This document shows, one piece after another, positions 21,657-31,918 of a DNA stretch of 64,000 nucleotides. This stretch comes from Sthenelais limicola (Eukaryota; Annelida; Polychaeta; Phyllodocida; Sigalionidae), in assembly GCA_942159475.1 (NCBI GenBank), contig OW804094.1, positions 50,898,966-50,962,965 of the forward strand, written 5' to 3'. The notes below the pieces were generated by a model. The model saw nothing but the letters and a program-made list of their open reading frames with translations. It did not search any database and was not told the DNA's origin. Position numbers and translations under genes: made by a program. How positions within the stretch are numbered: the first letter of the stretch is position 1; each line of letters opens with the position of its first letter.

Positions 21657-22675
21657 ACTAAGCGTTAAAAGCGCGATGTGTGACCGAAATTGGCGCATGT
21701 GTGACCGAAATCAGTGCATGCCACACCGATATTTTCGGCCGCCCCTATTTTGCGTAAATTGCGGGCGTCCAATGCCTCCTTAAATGACAACTGAAGTCGC
21801 ATGTCACATTGTCACATATACTCTTAATTCTCTTCTTCTTTTGACTATATCACTTAAATAATATCTAATGAAATGTCTCTTACTTTTCTTTTTTTGACTA
21901 TATCGCTCAATTAATATTTAATGCAATGTGTCAATCCCCCCCCCCCCCAATCGAACAGACCCTTATATTTCCCAATAATCCTATACCCACATACATTTAG
22001 ACAGACGAACACATTCCTCCCATGCCATACCTATTATCCTCTTCTCTTATTCCAATAAAGCAATGCAGTGATGGCACTAGTTGAAGCCTTGACGGTAACT
22101 AAGTATAAATACCAAACATTTATATCAGACAGGAGATAACGTTAATTTTTTTATTATCGTTGATATATCGACATTAATTATGGGGGGGGGGGGGCGTCAT
22201 CATGTAAGAATATACATATAAATACATACATATAATCATACAATTCTATACCTACCAAGAGACTGTTTTGGTGAATATTTATGTAGGATAGTTGAGCAAT
22301 TGTTCCTCGGATTGTTTTCATATATTTAGGCAATTGTGAACGATATATTGGTCTAAAACTTATCACCCATGTGTTGCCCCTAATAACCCCCTCATCAAAG
22401 AAGGGGCAATGAGCCAGCATACATAGACATGGCAAGAAGGTTCTGCTCTTTGATAAAAATCAAGATTTATTCAGATCGGCCCATTTTAAGGGAGGATTTA
22501 CAAGCTTTCTTTCCATTTCAAAATTAAGATATTTCCTGTTTTTGCCATTACCTGGTATGTTCACTGGGTTAGGGCCTAGATCTTTTAACAAATCATATCA
22601 AATATATATATGTTACCTATCTTAAGCTTCAGTGGAAACTTTCACCTCATTCATCCCCTTTCTTCTAATTAGTTA

Positions 22676-23420
22676 CTGGTACTGGAGATGTTCTGAAGGA
22701 GGTTACTGGAGGAGTTCATTGGAAGAGGTTACTGGAGGAGTTCATTTGAGGTTGTTACTGGAGGAGGTATTGGAGGGGGTTTGTGGAGGGTGTTACTGGA
22801 GGAGCCTACTGGAGGACGTTACTAGAGGTGACTGGATGGGGTTACTGGAGGAGTTCATTGGAGGAGGTTACTGGAGAGGGTTACTGGAGGAGGTATTGGA
22901 GGAGGTTACTGGAGGGGTTCATTGGAGGAGGTAACTGGAGGGGTTACTGGAGGACGTTACTGGGGGAGGTCATTGGAGGAGGTTACTGGAGGGTTTACTG
23001 GAGGAGCCTACTGGAGGAGGTTACTGGAAGAGCCTACTGGAGGAGTTAATGGAGGGGGTTTGTGGAGGGTGTTACTGGAGGAGGTTACTGGAGGAGTTAA
23101 TGGAGGGGGTTACTGGAGGAGCCTACTGGAGGAGGTTACTGAAAGAGCCTACTGGAGGTTACTGGAGGAGTTAATGGAGGGTGTTACTGGAGGAGGTTAC
23201 TGGAGGAGGTTACTGGAGGAGCCTACTGGAGGACGTTACTGGAGGTGACTGAATGGGGTTACTGGATGGGGTTACTGGAGGAGGTTACTGGAGGAGTTAA
23301 TGGATGGGGTTACTTGAGGAGCCTACTGGAGGAGGTTACTGGAGGAGCCTACTGGAGGGGGTTACTGGAGGAGCCTACTGGAGGAGGTTACTGGAGGAGC
23401 CTACTGGAGGAGGTAACTGG
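22676..23420. repeat. Minisatellite built on GGTTACTGGAGGA
   Basis: About 745 bp of units of 12, 15 or 18 bp, all multiples of three, with the core GGTTACTGGAGGAG and variants GCCTACTGGAGG and GTTAATGGAGGG. Because the period is a multiple of three, long plus-strand frames of the type LLEEVTGG/YWRS appear in all phases; I see no start context, domain or conservation that makes them genes. Confidence 0.95.
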
Positions 23421-23708
23421 ACAGCTAGGACTAACAATTGCAATGGGCTACACACATTTTTAAACATCTAGGTATGAATATGTATACACATAGCCCACAT
23501 ATGGGTCAGATTTGGAGAAAATGTACAATTCGCCTTCATCAATTGTCTCGAATAACCCAAATTTCAGACGAAAATAAAGTTAAAAATTCAGTTCAACCTA
23601 ACCAAACAGATAGCTAGAATCAATGCAATGCCGAATATACTTGAATTTACCTAGTATTGACCAAATTGCAGCCTAATTTAGTAGAAGTTACTGAATGTGT
23701 ACAGCTGC

Positions 23709-24062
23709 CAATAGGGGAGTTGCATGTCTCACTGCGCATGTCTACTGCAGTGCATGCCGGGATGGATTCTGTTGAAATCTGACATACAAATATTATATAG
23801 CAACATTTTTATCAAAAATTGCAAAAGTGTTTTCACCTATATCATAGCTTGTTTAAATGATCAATGAAAACCAAATGCATGATGGGAAAGATGAAGTCTT
23901 GTGTCATGGAAAGATGTAAAAAACATGAATATTGACATTAGACCACTGGTACTATTCCATGCTAAATATAACATGTTTTCTAAAGATATTATACTGTACC
24001 ATTACTCCCATAATTCCGTGCGAATCAAGATTCAAAATGGCGGCTATGCAATTCCCCTATTG
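23709..24062. mobile_element. MITE family C, copy 1 (354 bp)
   Basis: Starts CAATAGGGGAGTTGCATG and ends with CATGCAATTCCCCTATTG-like sequence (GCTATGCAATTCCCCTATTG), giving terminal inverted repeats of about 17 bp. The interior includes TCTGTTGAAATCTGACAT, AACCAAATGCATGATGGGAA and CAAAATGGCGGCTATGCA. A second copy in the same orientation is at 42,468-42,778. No coding capacity. Confidence 0.8.
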
Positions 24063-24504
24063 TACATTTCCTGAAAATCCGACCCATATACATATGAGCA
24101 ATTCCACTAATTGGTGGTCATTTGGCTGAAAATTCTTAATTTTTTTAAATTGCTAAAGACATATTGCTGATAATATAGACGAAATTGGAAATGTTAATGA
24201 TAGATATTGTAGTCAGGGCAGCTTGGTAGAGTCTGTGATGAGAATGCTGACGATAAGGGTGGTAGGCTTACATATTTCTACATAAATGAGGATTTAAATT
24301 AGAACTAAATAAAACAAATATGCACATAATATTTTGAATTGTTGTGTAATTCACAGGTCTCGACATAAGGGTCATAACGCGTTTTAGTTTGTGGAAATAT
24401 TCCAACTAGAAGAAAAGTTACAGCCCCAAAACGATTCGGTAATGGTAATGGCAGCGGCAAGGGTCACAGGGCATTGACCCTCTGTCTATACAGAAACTGA
24501 CAGA

Positions 24505-24620
24505 ATTGAATTGAATTGAATTGAAAAATACTTTATTTGTCTGAGGTTATACAGGTACAAGTATGAAAGTTAGACAAATAGGTGACTAGGCTTCTGGATA
24601 AAATCCAGGTCTTCCAGCCG
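24505..24620 (-). mobile_element. LINE 3' end, minus strand
   Basis: The plus strand reads (GAATT)n, then GAAAAATACTTTATTTGTCTG and a stretch containing TACAGGTACAAG. This is the inverse of a LINE 3' untranslated end with AATAAAG before a (TTCAA)n tail, like the one at 10,620. The length of the fragment toward the right is uncertain. Confidence 0.55.
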
Positions 24621-25359
24621 TCACCTCATAATAGAAAAGACATCTATACTAAGAGAGACTGGCTAAAGACACATGTTAACAGGGCAAGAACAAGCTTAAG
24701 TTATAAAACAAATTTTTACGTTATGAAGCAAGTTATAAAACAAATAATAATATCAAAACTGACTATCACTTCTTACGATACATAGCACCGTCAGTTATAG
24801 ATGCTCATTACATTTACATACAGACAATTAATTCCATCAATTTCCATCTTTTTCTAATATTTGTTAAACATCAATATTTTCTAATTGATTAAAATACGTC
24901 CAGACCAAGATTTCTTGTTAAAAATGCAAAAATCTATTTTATAGTCAAATGTCAACCAATTGGTGGAATTACTCATATACATACATATATACTTGTACGC
25001 ACATATTCATTCATTCATACATATCCATATACTTCTTGCATGTTCGCCATTACGTTTAGTTTTCAGTCCTGTATTTTTGTATTCAACATTTTTGACAGTA
25101 ACATAAATGGGGGAATATTGCGGGACAGAAGCGGCCGACGAAATCGGCAAGAGATTGCGAAATGGGCGGCTGGACTACCGCAAATTGCGGCCGCCGGCGC
25201 CGTAAAAAGCGGGCGGCGGTGCGTAAAAAGCGCTTCGACGGCCGCGAAACTCGGATGGAATTTGCGAAAATTTCGGTAATGTTGCGATAAAAACGGTTGC
25301 CGCTTTTTGCGCATGCGAATTTTTCGGTTATATGCATTCCGCTTTCCATAGAAAACGCT

Positions 25360-26254
25360 TCAAAGATGGAGCTGAACGAGCGCTGCTCAAATCTTGACCG
25401 TGACCATATTATCTAATGGTTAAACAACAAGATAAGTGAGTCTTTAGTTGAACCCCCATATCCACTAAATATATATAGTTTAATCTTTGACTCATCAAAA
25501 TTTAACCCCAATTAGGCATATCAAAAATGCCTTTTTAATATATTTGGCTATTTGACTAAAAAGTACTTTCAACAATAGCTTTTTTTTCGTATCCTGCCAT
25601 CTGGGCTTCTACATATTACATTTTGAGGAGATCAAAAACCTTTCAAAAGATTTTCCTGTTCTTCTGACATTTAAAATCCTCTTAGATTTTTACCTTTTTA
25701 GTTCTCTGTTAGCAACATCTCCTTCGACCAATTTCTGAAGGATTTCCACTTATGTTTATGTTTATGTTTGTCTAACTTCAACAAATGCCCGGAAATTGCT
25801 CCATGGAGATATAAATATTGATCTAAATTAAAACCAAACAAGTGTCTCATCAAGGAGGTTATTACCAGTTCTTGCGCAGCATATTAAAACCTGCACTAGC
25901 ATTGACACTGGTACTTCTGTCACCACATATTCATTACACTTCAAATGTGTGTGTGCTATGCCTTTAGAAGATCAACCAATCCCTAAAGATTCACTGCCCA
26001 CCTCATGAAATATTTTTTAACAATTTTATTTATACTGGGTATCCCTTATCAGGGTTTTGAAATTGGTCACCTTTTACAGATCAGATCGTTTCCTACTTTC
26101 TAAGTTTCTTAATTTCTTATTTTCCACTCTGCCACTCACATAAGGGTCCCCTTATGGAGTGTTAGTGGGTAAGAGTAAGTAGTAAATAGCTATTTTGTGA
26201 CTCTTACGTTGTAAGAGGGACTTCCAGAAAGACACTTGATATCGTTGTACTTAG
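25360..26254. other. No gene recognised
   Basis: AT-rich DNA to the right of the inverted-repeat element. It includes a short TTATGTTTATGTTTATGTTTG run at about 25,752-25,772. Nothing coding is supported. Confidence 0.4.
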
Positions 26255-26257
26255 TCA

Positions 26258-26455
26258 TGGTATAATAAAGGTGTGCAGCCATATTTTTTGGTTGGACTTA
26301 AATGCCTCTATGGTGCCGATATTTCGTTGTCTGGGGGAGAGTTCATTCCAAGCTTTTGCAGTCTTAATTTGGATTATATTTTCCCCATGTTTAGATTTAA
26401 ATCTTGGGTATTTTAAGGTTGGCCCGTCATTTAGAGGTGTTGATCCTGCCAATAA
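26258..26455 (-). pseudogene. LINE reverse transcriptase C-terminal fragment
   Basis: The minus-strand frame contains KHGENIIQIKTAKAWNELSP followed by an FKSNQKIWL-type ending. This is the characteristic C-terminal end of CR1/L2/Jockey-group ORF2 proteins. Only about 60 codons are preserved, with no catalytic part. Confidence 0.6.
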
Positions 26456-26790
26456 TGGATTATGGAAACACTTTCTACTCTTCTGCAAGCAAAAAATTAT
26501 TGACGAGACTACACTCACTCTTAAATTCTTCCATACGATATGTATTCAAATTAGACAAAAGAACAAGTGTAGATGTCAAATATACAGAACTAATGTTCAA
26601 ACAAAAATTCACATCCTAGAATGTGCCTTTTACTTGTCCCAAAACAACTTTTTATAAAAATAGTTTCGCTTACAAAGCAAAAATAGTGTGGAACTCACTC
26701 CCCACTATCGCACACAATTTCACCACTTGAAATGAACTTAGAAGCTACCTCATGAATAATGAAGGTCATATATGATGACTTGAGGTGGAA
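26425..26790 (+). pseudogene. Second LINE ORF2 C-terminal fragment
   Basis: The plus-strand frame has ILPIMDYGNTFY, then LLTRLHSLLNSSIRYVF. These match the 'PxxDYG...LxxLQxxxNxxIR' thumb region after the palm in LINE reverse transcriptases. About 70 codons on, in another frame, a YKAKIVWNSLP motif marks the usual C-terminal end. Frameshifted and lacking the catalytic core. It is in opposite orientation to the fragment on its left, so two dead LINE copies meet here. Confidence 0.6.
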
Positions 26791-26920
26791 TTAAAATTAT
26801 TACTGTCAACATATGTAATAGTGTAATGAAATCCTATATACATATGATACCTATCACTTTGTTTGATTTAAATGTCCACTTTACTAAAGTACTGGGGTCA
26901 CGTTTGTATATATATACATA

Positions 26921-27399
26921 TGTAGTGAACTCTGTTCGGGACTCTTAGCTTAGGAATAAAACGGAACAAGGATTACTCTCGTACTCTAGTTTTATTGCCT
27001 CACAACCTGACAGACCAACCTTTGTGGACCAGCCACAAAGGGAACATGAATGCTGTAAAACAGTATAAAACAGGGTGTGGAGAATAAGGAAACATCACAT
27101 ATTCTCATAAAAGCAGAGTTAAAGATAAGCAACACCAGAGATTGGGTAAGAACACATAAAAGGACGTTTCAATAGTATAAAATGGCAATATACAAGGAGA
27201 AGACACAATATAAAGAGATAAATACAAATAATAGTAATAAGACACAAGACCACTCTTCCAGGGTCTGTGCTTCGGATTGATCCGAGAGCCCTCGACCGCC
27301 CTCTGGTGTCGGTCCGAAAGGACTGGACTCAACCAGCGGACAGTCTCGGACTCCCGGACTGTACTATTGCGGAACCCGTAAAAACACATGACCACTACA
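26921..27399 (-). repeat. 3' LTR of the Ty3/Gypsy-type element
   Basis: 479 bp, TGTAGTG...CACTACA on the plus strand. It matches the LTR at 37221-37699 at all but about five positions. CATA directly precedes it at 26917-26920. Confidence 0.97.
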
Positions 27400-27876
27400 A
27401 TACCCCCTCTTTCTTTTAACGAGTTTAAAACCATGTTTGAAAATCGGGTAATAGAACATGAAATAAGCATACGAAAAAAGAGGAATAATAATAAAAATCA
27501 CCACTAGTAAACACAAAAGTTACTCAACACATATTAAGAATCACAAACAAGTACAAGCAGGAGCATTTGGTGTCCTCACTACCAATACAAGTGGTAAAAA
27601 TAAAAATGATTCGTGTAAATGGTGAAATAAAAGTAAAAATCCTCAGTCTCTCTGTGAGAAAAGTATATCTCACTACTACATTCTGTAGTAAAGTTTATAA
27701 AAAAAAATGAGAGAAAATCCGTTACTTAAATGTTCATATTCAGTGGTCATTATCCATGGGTCATGCCGATTCATCTCTGTGTCCATCTGAATGTGTCCAT
27801 TTTCATTTTTGTGTCCATATAGTCATTCCAGTCATCATCGTTCACACAAGTCATCCGATTCCGCGTCCAAACGTCA
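27351..27876. repeat. 526-bp tandem duplication, copy A (LTR edge plus 3' UTR)
   Basis: Begins inside the LTR at CTCCCGGACTGTACTATTG and runs through the polypurine tract and about 475 bp of internal non-coding DNA. It is repeated immediately at 27877-28402 with few changes. Confidence 0.95.
27402..27419 (-). promoter_or_regulatory. Polypurine tract
   Basis: On the minus strand TTAAAAGAAAGAGGGGGTA lies directly before the 3' LTR, where the plus-strand primer for reverse transcription is expected. A second copy lies at about 27,928-27,945 inside the tandem duplication. Confidence 0.8.
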
Positions 27877-28402
27877 CTCCCGGACTGTACTATTGGGGAA
27901 CCGGTAAAAACACATGACCACTACAATACCCCCTCTTTCTTTTAAAGAGTTTAAAACCATGTTTGAAAATCGGGGTAATAGAACATAAAATAAGCATACG
28001 AAAAGAGGAATAATAATAAAAATCACCACGAGTAAACACAAAAGTTACTCAACACATATTAAGAATCACAAACAAGTACAAGCAGGAGCATTTGGTGTCC
28101 TCACTACCAATACAAGTGGTAAAAATAAAAATGATTCGTGTAAATGGTGAAATAAAAGTAAAAATCCTCAGTCTCTCTGTGAGAAAAGCATATCTCACTA
28201 CTACATTCTGTAGTAAAGTTTATAAAAAAAAATGAGAGAAAATCCGTTACTTAAATGTTCATATTCAGTGGTCATTATCCGTGGGTCATGCCGATTCATC
28301 TCTGTGTCCATCCGAATGTGTCCATTTTCATTTTCGTGTCCATATAGTCATTCCAGTCATCATCGTTCACACAAGTCATCTGATTCCGCGTCCAAACGTC
28401 AT
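27877..28402. repeat. 526-bp tandem duplication, copy B
   Basis: Second copy. It brings a 49-bp LTR remnant, a second CACTACA-type LTR edge and a second polypurine tract into the interior of the element. Confidence 0.95.
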
Positions 28403-28459
28403 TCGTGGGCGATCCGGGTTATCATTTGGTCCATCCTGTGCAGTTCAGCCTCCATCCTC

Positions 28460-28819
28460 TCACTGGTGGGGAGCGTCCCTTTCGTCGTCCTGCCCCTTGT
28501 CTTCCATGGTATCCATGTCTGCATCGTCCTCCACATCGCTGTGACCAGTCTTGGTACCAGGGGTAGGGGGCGGCTGCATGGCAGAAGGCGACAACTTCAG
28601 AGGGGAGATCATTTTGTCAGTAGATCCGAACAAGTCGTGGATGCTGACATTTGCATCTCCCACTCCTCCTTGTCCCAGACCAATTCCCTCATGCCAAGTC
28701 CGGGCCCTGCTCTGTGAGCGTTGTCGGGGCCCTGACCTTTGCGTTTGTCTCGCCGCTTGGGTTGCTGATCCAGCAGCAGCAGAGGGAGCTGTCCGAGAGG
28801 TCTCGGGGGACACCATCAT
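28460..28819 (-). CDS. Accessory frame 3, 119 residues, disordered
   Basis: Starts at an ATG (28819). It has an Ala/Arg/Gln/Ser-rich start, a Pro-rich middle and a strongly acidic C-terminus (DVEDDADMDTMEDKGQDDER). It overlaps the end of the coiled-coil frame upstream in another frame, so the two could be one protein joined by a frameshift. No known domain was recognised. Confidence 0.4.
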   Translation of the reverse strand: MMVSPETSRTAPSAAAGSATQAARQTQRSGPRQRSQSRARTWHEGIGLGQGGVGDANVSIHDLFGSTDKMISPLKLSPSAMQPPPTPGTKTGHSDVEDDADMDTMEDKGQDDERDAPHQ

Positions 28820-29460
28820 CCAAAAGGGGATGCTGAGGGATGGCTGGGTGTGCCGATACCCATCTGGGCCATCTGGGGAAGTTTTCCAATCTGTCCCAAC
28901 AGCTGGGATAGTACACCCAGCTGGAGGGCGTTGACTTGGATCGCCCCAGCTTGTCCACCATCCACCTGCAGAGTGTTGGATCCTGCTCCGGCGGAGAACT
29001 TGACTTTGCGGACTCCAACCTGGACCTCAGGCGCGCATTAGCCTCCATCAAATCTCGGATTTGATTGTCTTTTTGAGCTAGGGATGCGCGCTGAGTCTTG
29101 ATGATGACTGCCTGTTGGTTATTCTCCTCTCGGAGATTGGCAACCTCATCAATACGACTTTCCACAGTCTCCAAACGTTGAAGGGGCGTGGTCAACGAAG
29201 CAATTGACCGACGTACCCCCTCGCTCAGAGCTATGGCTGCCTTCTCTAGATCTGTCAGGGCAGCTTCCACATTTACGTCGACTGCCCGGACCAGTTCCTG
29301 AGTGTTGTGGCGAGAAGGCAGGTCCTCTTTAGCCTGATCTACCCATTGCTGGGTTTTTTGGCCCTTCTTGGTGTTGGGTGCCTCCGGGTGACTCGAAGAC
29401 TGCCGTTTATGGGTCTTCTTGGAGGTCTTATCCGAAGCAGACCTACTTCCGGACTCGTTT
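28689..29460 (-). CDS. Accessory frame 2, coiled-coil protein
   Basis: The frame is open from about 29,460 to a stop at 28689. There is no ATG at its apparent start, so initiation is uncertain and splicing or frameshifting from the preceding 460-residue frame is possible. Residues encoded around 29,250-29,000 form heptad-like helices (LQRLETVESRIDEVANL, AQKDNQIRDLMEANARLRSR). The C-terminal part, rich in Trp, Pro and Ser, does not look like coiled coil and may be an out-of-frame reading. It sits between integrase and the 3' LTR, where env or accessory genes are found in other elements. No signal peptide or membrane segment is seen, so it is not an obvious envelope. Confidence 0.45.
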
Positions 29461-29461
29461 G

Positions 29462-30844
29462 CTAGGCCACGGAACTGGAGGAAGAAGAGGCTTTCTTCGC
29501 TTTGGCCTTCTCTGCAGCCTTTAGCCGGGTCTGAACTGCAGCCTGCGCTCTCCTCAGGACTTTCAGGTGATTGAAAGACAGGTAAACCATCTTATAGAAG
29601 AGCGGGTTCTCCTTCTTTCCTGGGGCTACCGTATCCCTCACCATTCTAGCCTGAGCCTTCTCCTGACTGAGGTTATGTTGTTTTACCTCCCCATTCATCA
29701 AGTGCTGAATCAGCTCACCCTTCCGATCCAGGACCTGTGCACAGCTAGTGTACGGACAAGTCCAGGCTTGGCGGAGGGGGGCGTGGCACTCGCATAAATG
29801 GCAAAAAAACCTCTCACGGGTGGTGTAGATCTTGACACCTACATCCCTGAAACCAGTGTATCGGCACACCAAAAAGGGACAACGATGTCCTGGTTTCCAG
29901 AGCATGGGGGACATCTTGAGTTTCCCCAAGGTGCCCTCATCCAAGCTGTCCTCCTGCAACAGCTCGGGCCAGATCTCAGACTTGTATCGCTTCATGGTCC
30001 CGGGGAAGTCGATATCGTCCGAGTCTGATTCCGGACCATCAGATGGGAATCGGAATCCTGGCCTATCCTGACTAGGATTGATCGGAGCAGTATTTTCGGG
30101 TTTGTCCATTACCGCTTTGAAGTGGTCCAGACTCCCGCCAATCTCTCCAACCCTAGCCTTCCACACAGACATCCGAGCGCTGTGAACTCTCCTCAATTTC
30201 TTGAAGGACAGCTTTGGAGTCTGTTTCTTCTTAGAAGAAGCAGAAGCAGAAGAGGTGGTCCCAGCAGAAGCAGAACTGGTGCTTGGTTGTGGCACCGCGC
30301 TCTTGCTCCTCTTATCCTCTTCCGCCGACCTGCTTGACCCGCCGTGGGTCATGGATGCGGATCCCGACTTGCCACCAACTGGGTACCTGCGGCTTCGGGA
30401 TCTGCCCCGGGATTCCATGTCTTCATCGTCAGCCTTGCTAGGGCTCGTTGGAGACTGGGATCCATCCTTGCTGGTTTTCCGGGGTTCCGATTGTTTCCTC
30501 GGAGAACGGCGTAGAGTGTCAGGGTCGACAGATGTCTCCCCTTTGCCCTTCGGACTCACTTCAGCTACGGGTTTGGCCATCCCCCGAAGCTTCGGATCCT
30601 CCTTCACCGCTCCCTCAGAGACTTCAGTGTCCATGGGTTCGGACTCAGAACGGTCATGTTCATCGTCCTCCCCCACTTTACTGTCCTCGACTGCTAACCC
30701 CATGAGGTTAGCAGCCCCTTCCTCGAGCAACTGTTGCTCCTCTGCCTCTGTCATGGCAGGGAGCTCAGTCTCAATGCCCTTGGACATCAATTTCTCTGCC
30801 TCGGCCAACTCCTTCTCGACTTGCTCAGTCATAGCCTTCTCCAT
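29462..30844 (-). CDS. Accessory frame 1, 460 residues, zinc-finger-like
   Basis: Uninterrupted frame from ATG at 30844. The first 250 residues are charged and disordered: acidic at 50-80, Ser/Arg-rich at 110-200 with SRGRSRSRR, then basic KKKQTPKLSFKKLRRV. Two Cys/His clusters follow: C322-x4-C327 with C348, C351, C353 and H354, and C363-x4-C368-x12-H381-x8-H390. The C-terminus is helical, Ala/Lys-rich and ends in a Ser run. This suggests a nuclear nucleic-acid-binding protein and not an envelope. It lies about 1 kb after the integrase frame on the same strand inside a young LTR element and is intact although pol is broken. A function in chromatin targeting, packaging or silencing defence is speculation. 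Confidence 0.6.
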   Translation of the reverse strand: MEKAMTEQVEKELAEAEKLMSKGIETELPAMTEAEEQQLLEEGAANLMGLAVEDSKVGEDDEHDRSESEPMDTEVSEGAVKEDPKLRGMAKPVAEVSPKGKGETSVDPDTLRRSPRKQSEPRKTSKDGSQSPTSPSKADDEDMESRGRSRSRRYPVGGKSGSASMTHGGSSRSAEEDKRSKSAVPQPSTSSASAGTTSSASASSKKKQTPKLSFKKLRRVHSARMSVWKARVGEIGGSLDHFKAVMDKPENTAPINPSQDRPGFRFPSDGPESDSDDIDFPGTMKRYKSEIWPELLQEDSLDEGTLGKLKMSPMLWKPGHRCPFLVCRYTGFRDVGVKIYTTRERFFCHLCECHAPLRQAWTCPYTSCAQVLDRKGELIQHLMNGEVKQHNLSQEKAQARMVRDTVAPGKKENPLFYKMVYLSFNHLKVLRRAQAAVQTRLKAAEKAKAKKASSSSSSVA

Positions 30845-30849
30845 CTTCG

Positions 30850-31915
30850 ATTACTTTGCTAGAAAAGGGAAAAGAAACAAAGAATTTCAGTGACAAGACT
30901 TCATGGGACAACAAAGCCCGATTTCTGAGTCATATCCATTCTCGGACTGAGCTTTGGATGGCCTTTCGGACCCGAACTGTGCTGTCAGTCCCCCACTCTT
31001 TTAGCGTGGGTCGATCCGAACTAGGTTTCTAGCAAGCCATCACACCCTCGCCACGTCTCCCATCATTCCGAATGGGTTAATTACGTCCAGACATCATAAT
31101 GGAATAAGTCAACAGGGCATGGTGGTTCACTTCTATGCTTAGAGTACAACATACAACACAAACATACCCGTAACCAGTATTTCTAACAGTGTGTATATCA
31201 AAATGGACATAGCGGTACCAGGCACCAGCCCGCCAAAGTACAGAAATGCCAATCGGCAACAAAATACCGGGTACCATACGTTCAAATCTCTAGACATCTT
31301 ACATTCATACAAGATCAACAACATGACAAGTCATTTATGTAAATCATCACTTGATAAACTTACTGTACGGTTGGCGAAAGTTTGTCAGTTGCTTACTCAT
31401 ACGAGTTCCGGAAGCAGAATGGCGAAGGGTAGAACACTCTCGCCGCACCTGATGCAACGCTAGTACTTCCACCCGACACCGCGATGGTAGCGCCAACGCT
31501 TCCCGCGCTCCTTCTCCGAGCACGCTCCCATAGCATGATTGGGTGCTAATCCAATAGCTATTTTGATCTGCCTGCTGAGACTACACAGGGCCAGTTTAAT
31601 CTCCACTTTCTTTGTCATCCGGATAGGTTTAATTGCTACATTCTATCTGCTATAAATAGATTCCGAGCTTACAGCAAGTTCCAGGTCCCATTGACCCGCA
31701 GTGCAAGCCTAGATCATGTCAATACCTATCGTTCAAACAAAATTTTAATACTTATCAAGACAAAGATTTGTCTCCCAGTCACAATAGAAATGAATCTATT
31801 ACGCCGGTAGGGGACACAGCAGTAATTTTCCGGTCTACTGCTAGTCAGACTTCTCGTTGTGTATTTTTTTAGGGAGCCAAAATCAGTCCGGTAATTTTAA
31901 CTCATTCGATACCAA
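30850..31915. other. Non-coding spacer inside the LTR element
   Basis: About 1.06 kb between the AT-hook frame and accessory frame 1, without a supported gene. It may contain a promoter or splice signals for the accessory frames, which have no other visible means of expression. Confidence 0.45.
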
Positions 31916-31918
31916 ATT

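Larger units (their letters stand above)
21429..25351. mobile_element. Possible DNA transposon bounded by 53-bp inverted repeats
   Basis: CTATGGAAAGCGGAAT at 21429 and ATTCCGCTTTCCATAG ending at 25351 start a near-perfect inverted repeat of about 53 bp, with 4-5 differences. It includes ATAACCGAAAA and CGCATGCGCAAAAAGCGGC. Each end is flanked outside by AAAA, a possible 4-bp target duplication, although this is low-complexity. Both ends are embedded in CpG-rich DNA (21,429-21,780 and 25,110-25,351), whereas the middle is AT-rich. No transposase is present. The alternative is two independent copies of a short element in opposite orientation. The interior holds a minisatellite, a MITE and a LINE tail. 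Confidence 0.5.

Noticed and set aside
22632..23463. Several 70-108-codon plus-strand frames in the GGTTACTGGAGGA repeat
   Set aside because: All phases are open because the repeat period is a multiple of three; nothing else supports translation.
27105..27470. 121-codon minus-strand frame in the LTR (and its twin at 37,405-37,695)
   Set aside because: Lies within LTR sequence with no domain; appears twice only because the LTR does.
30201..30893. 230-codon plus-strand Ser/Leu-rich frame
   Set aside because: Antisense shadow of the intact accessory frame 1 with its low-complexity Ser/Arg codons.
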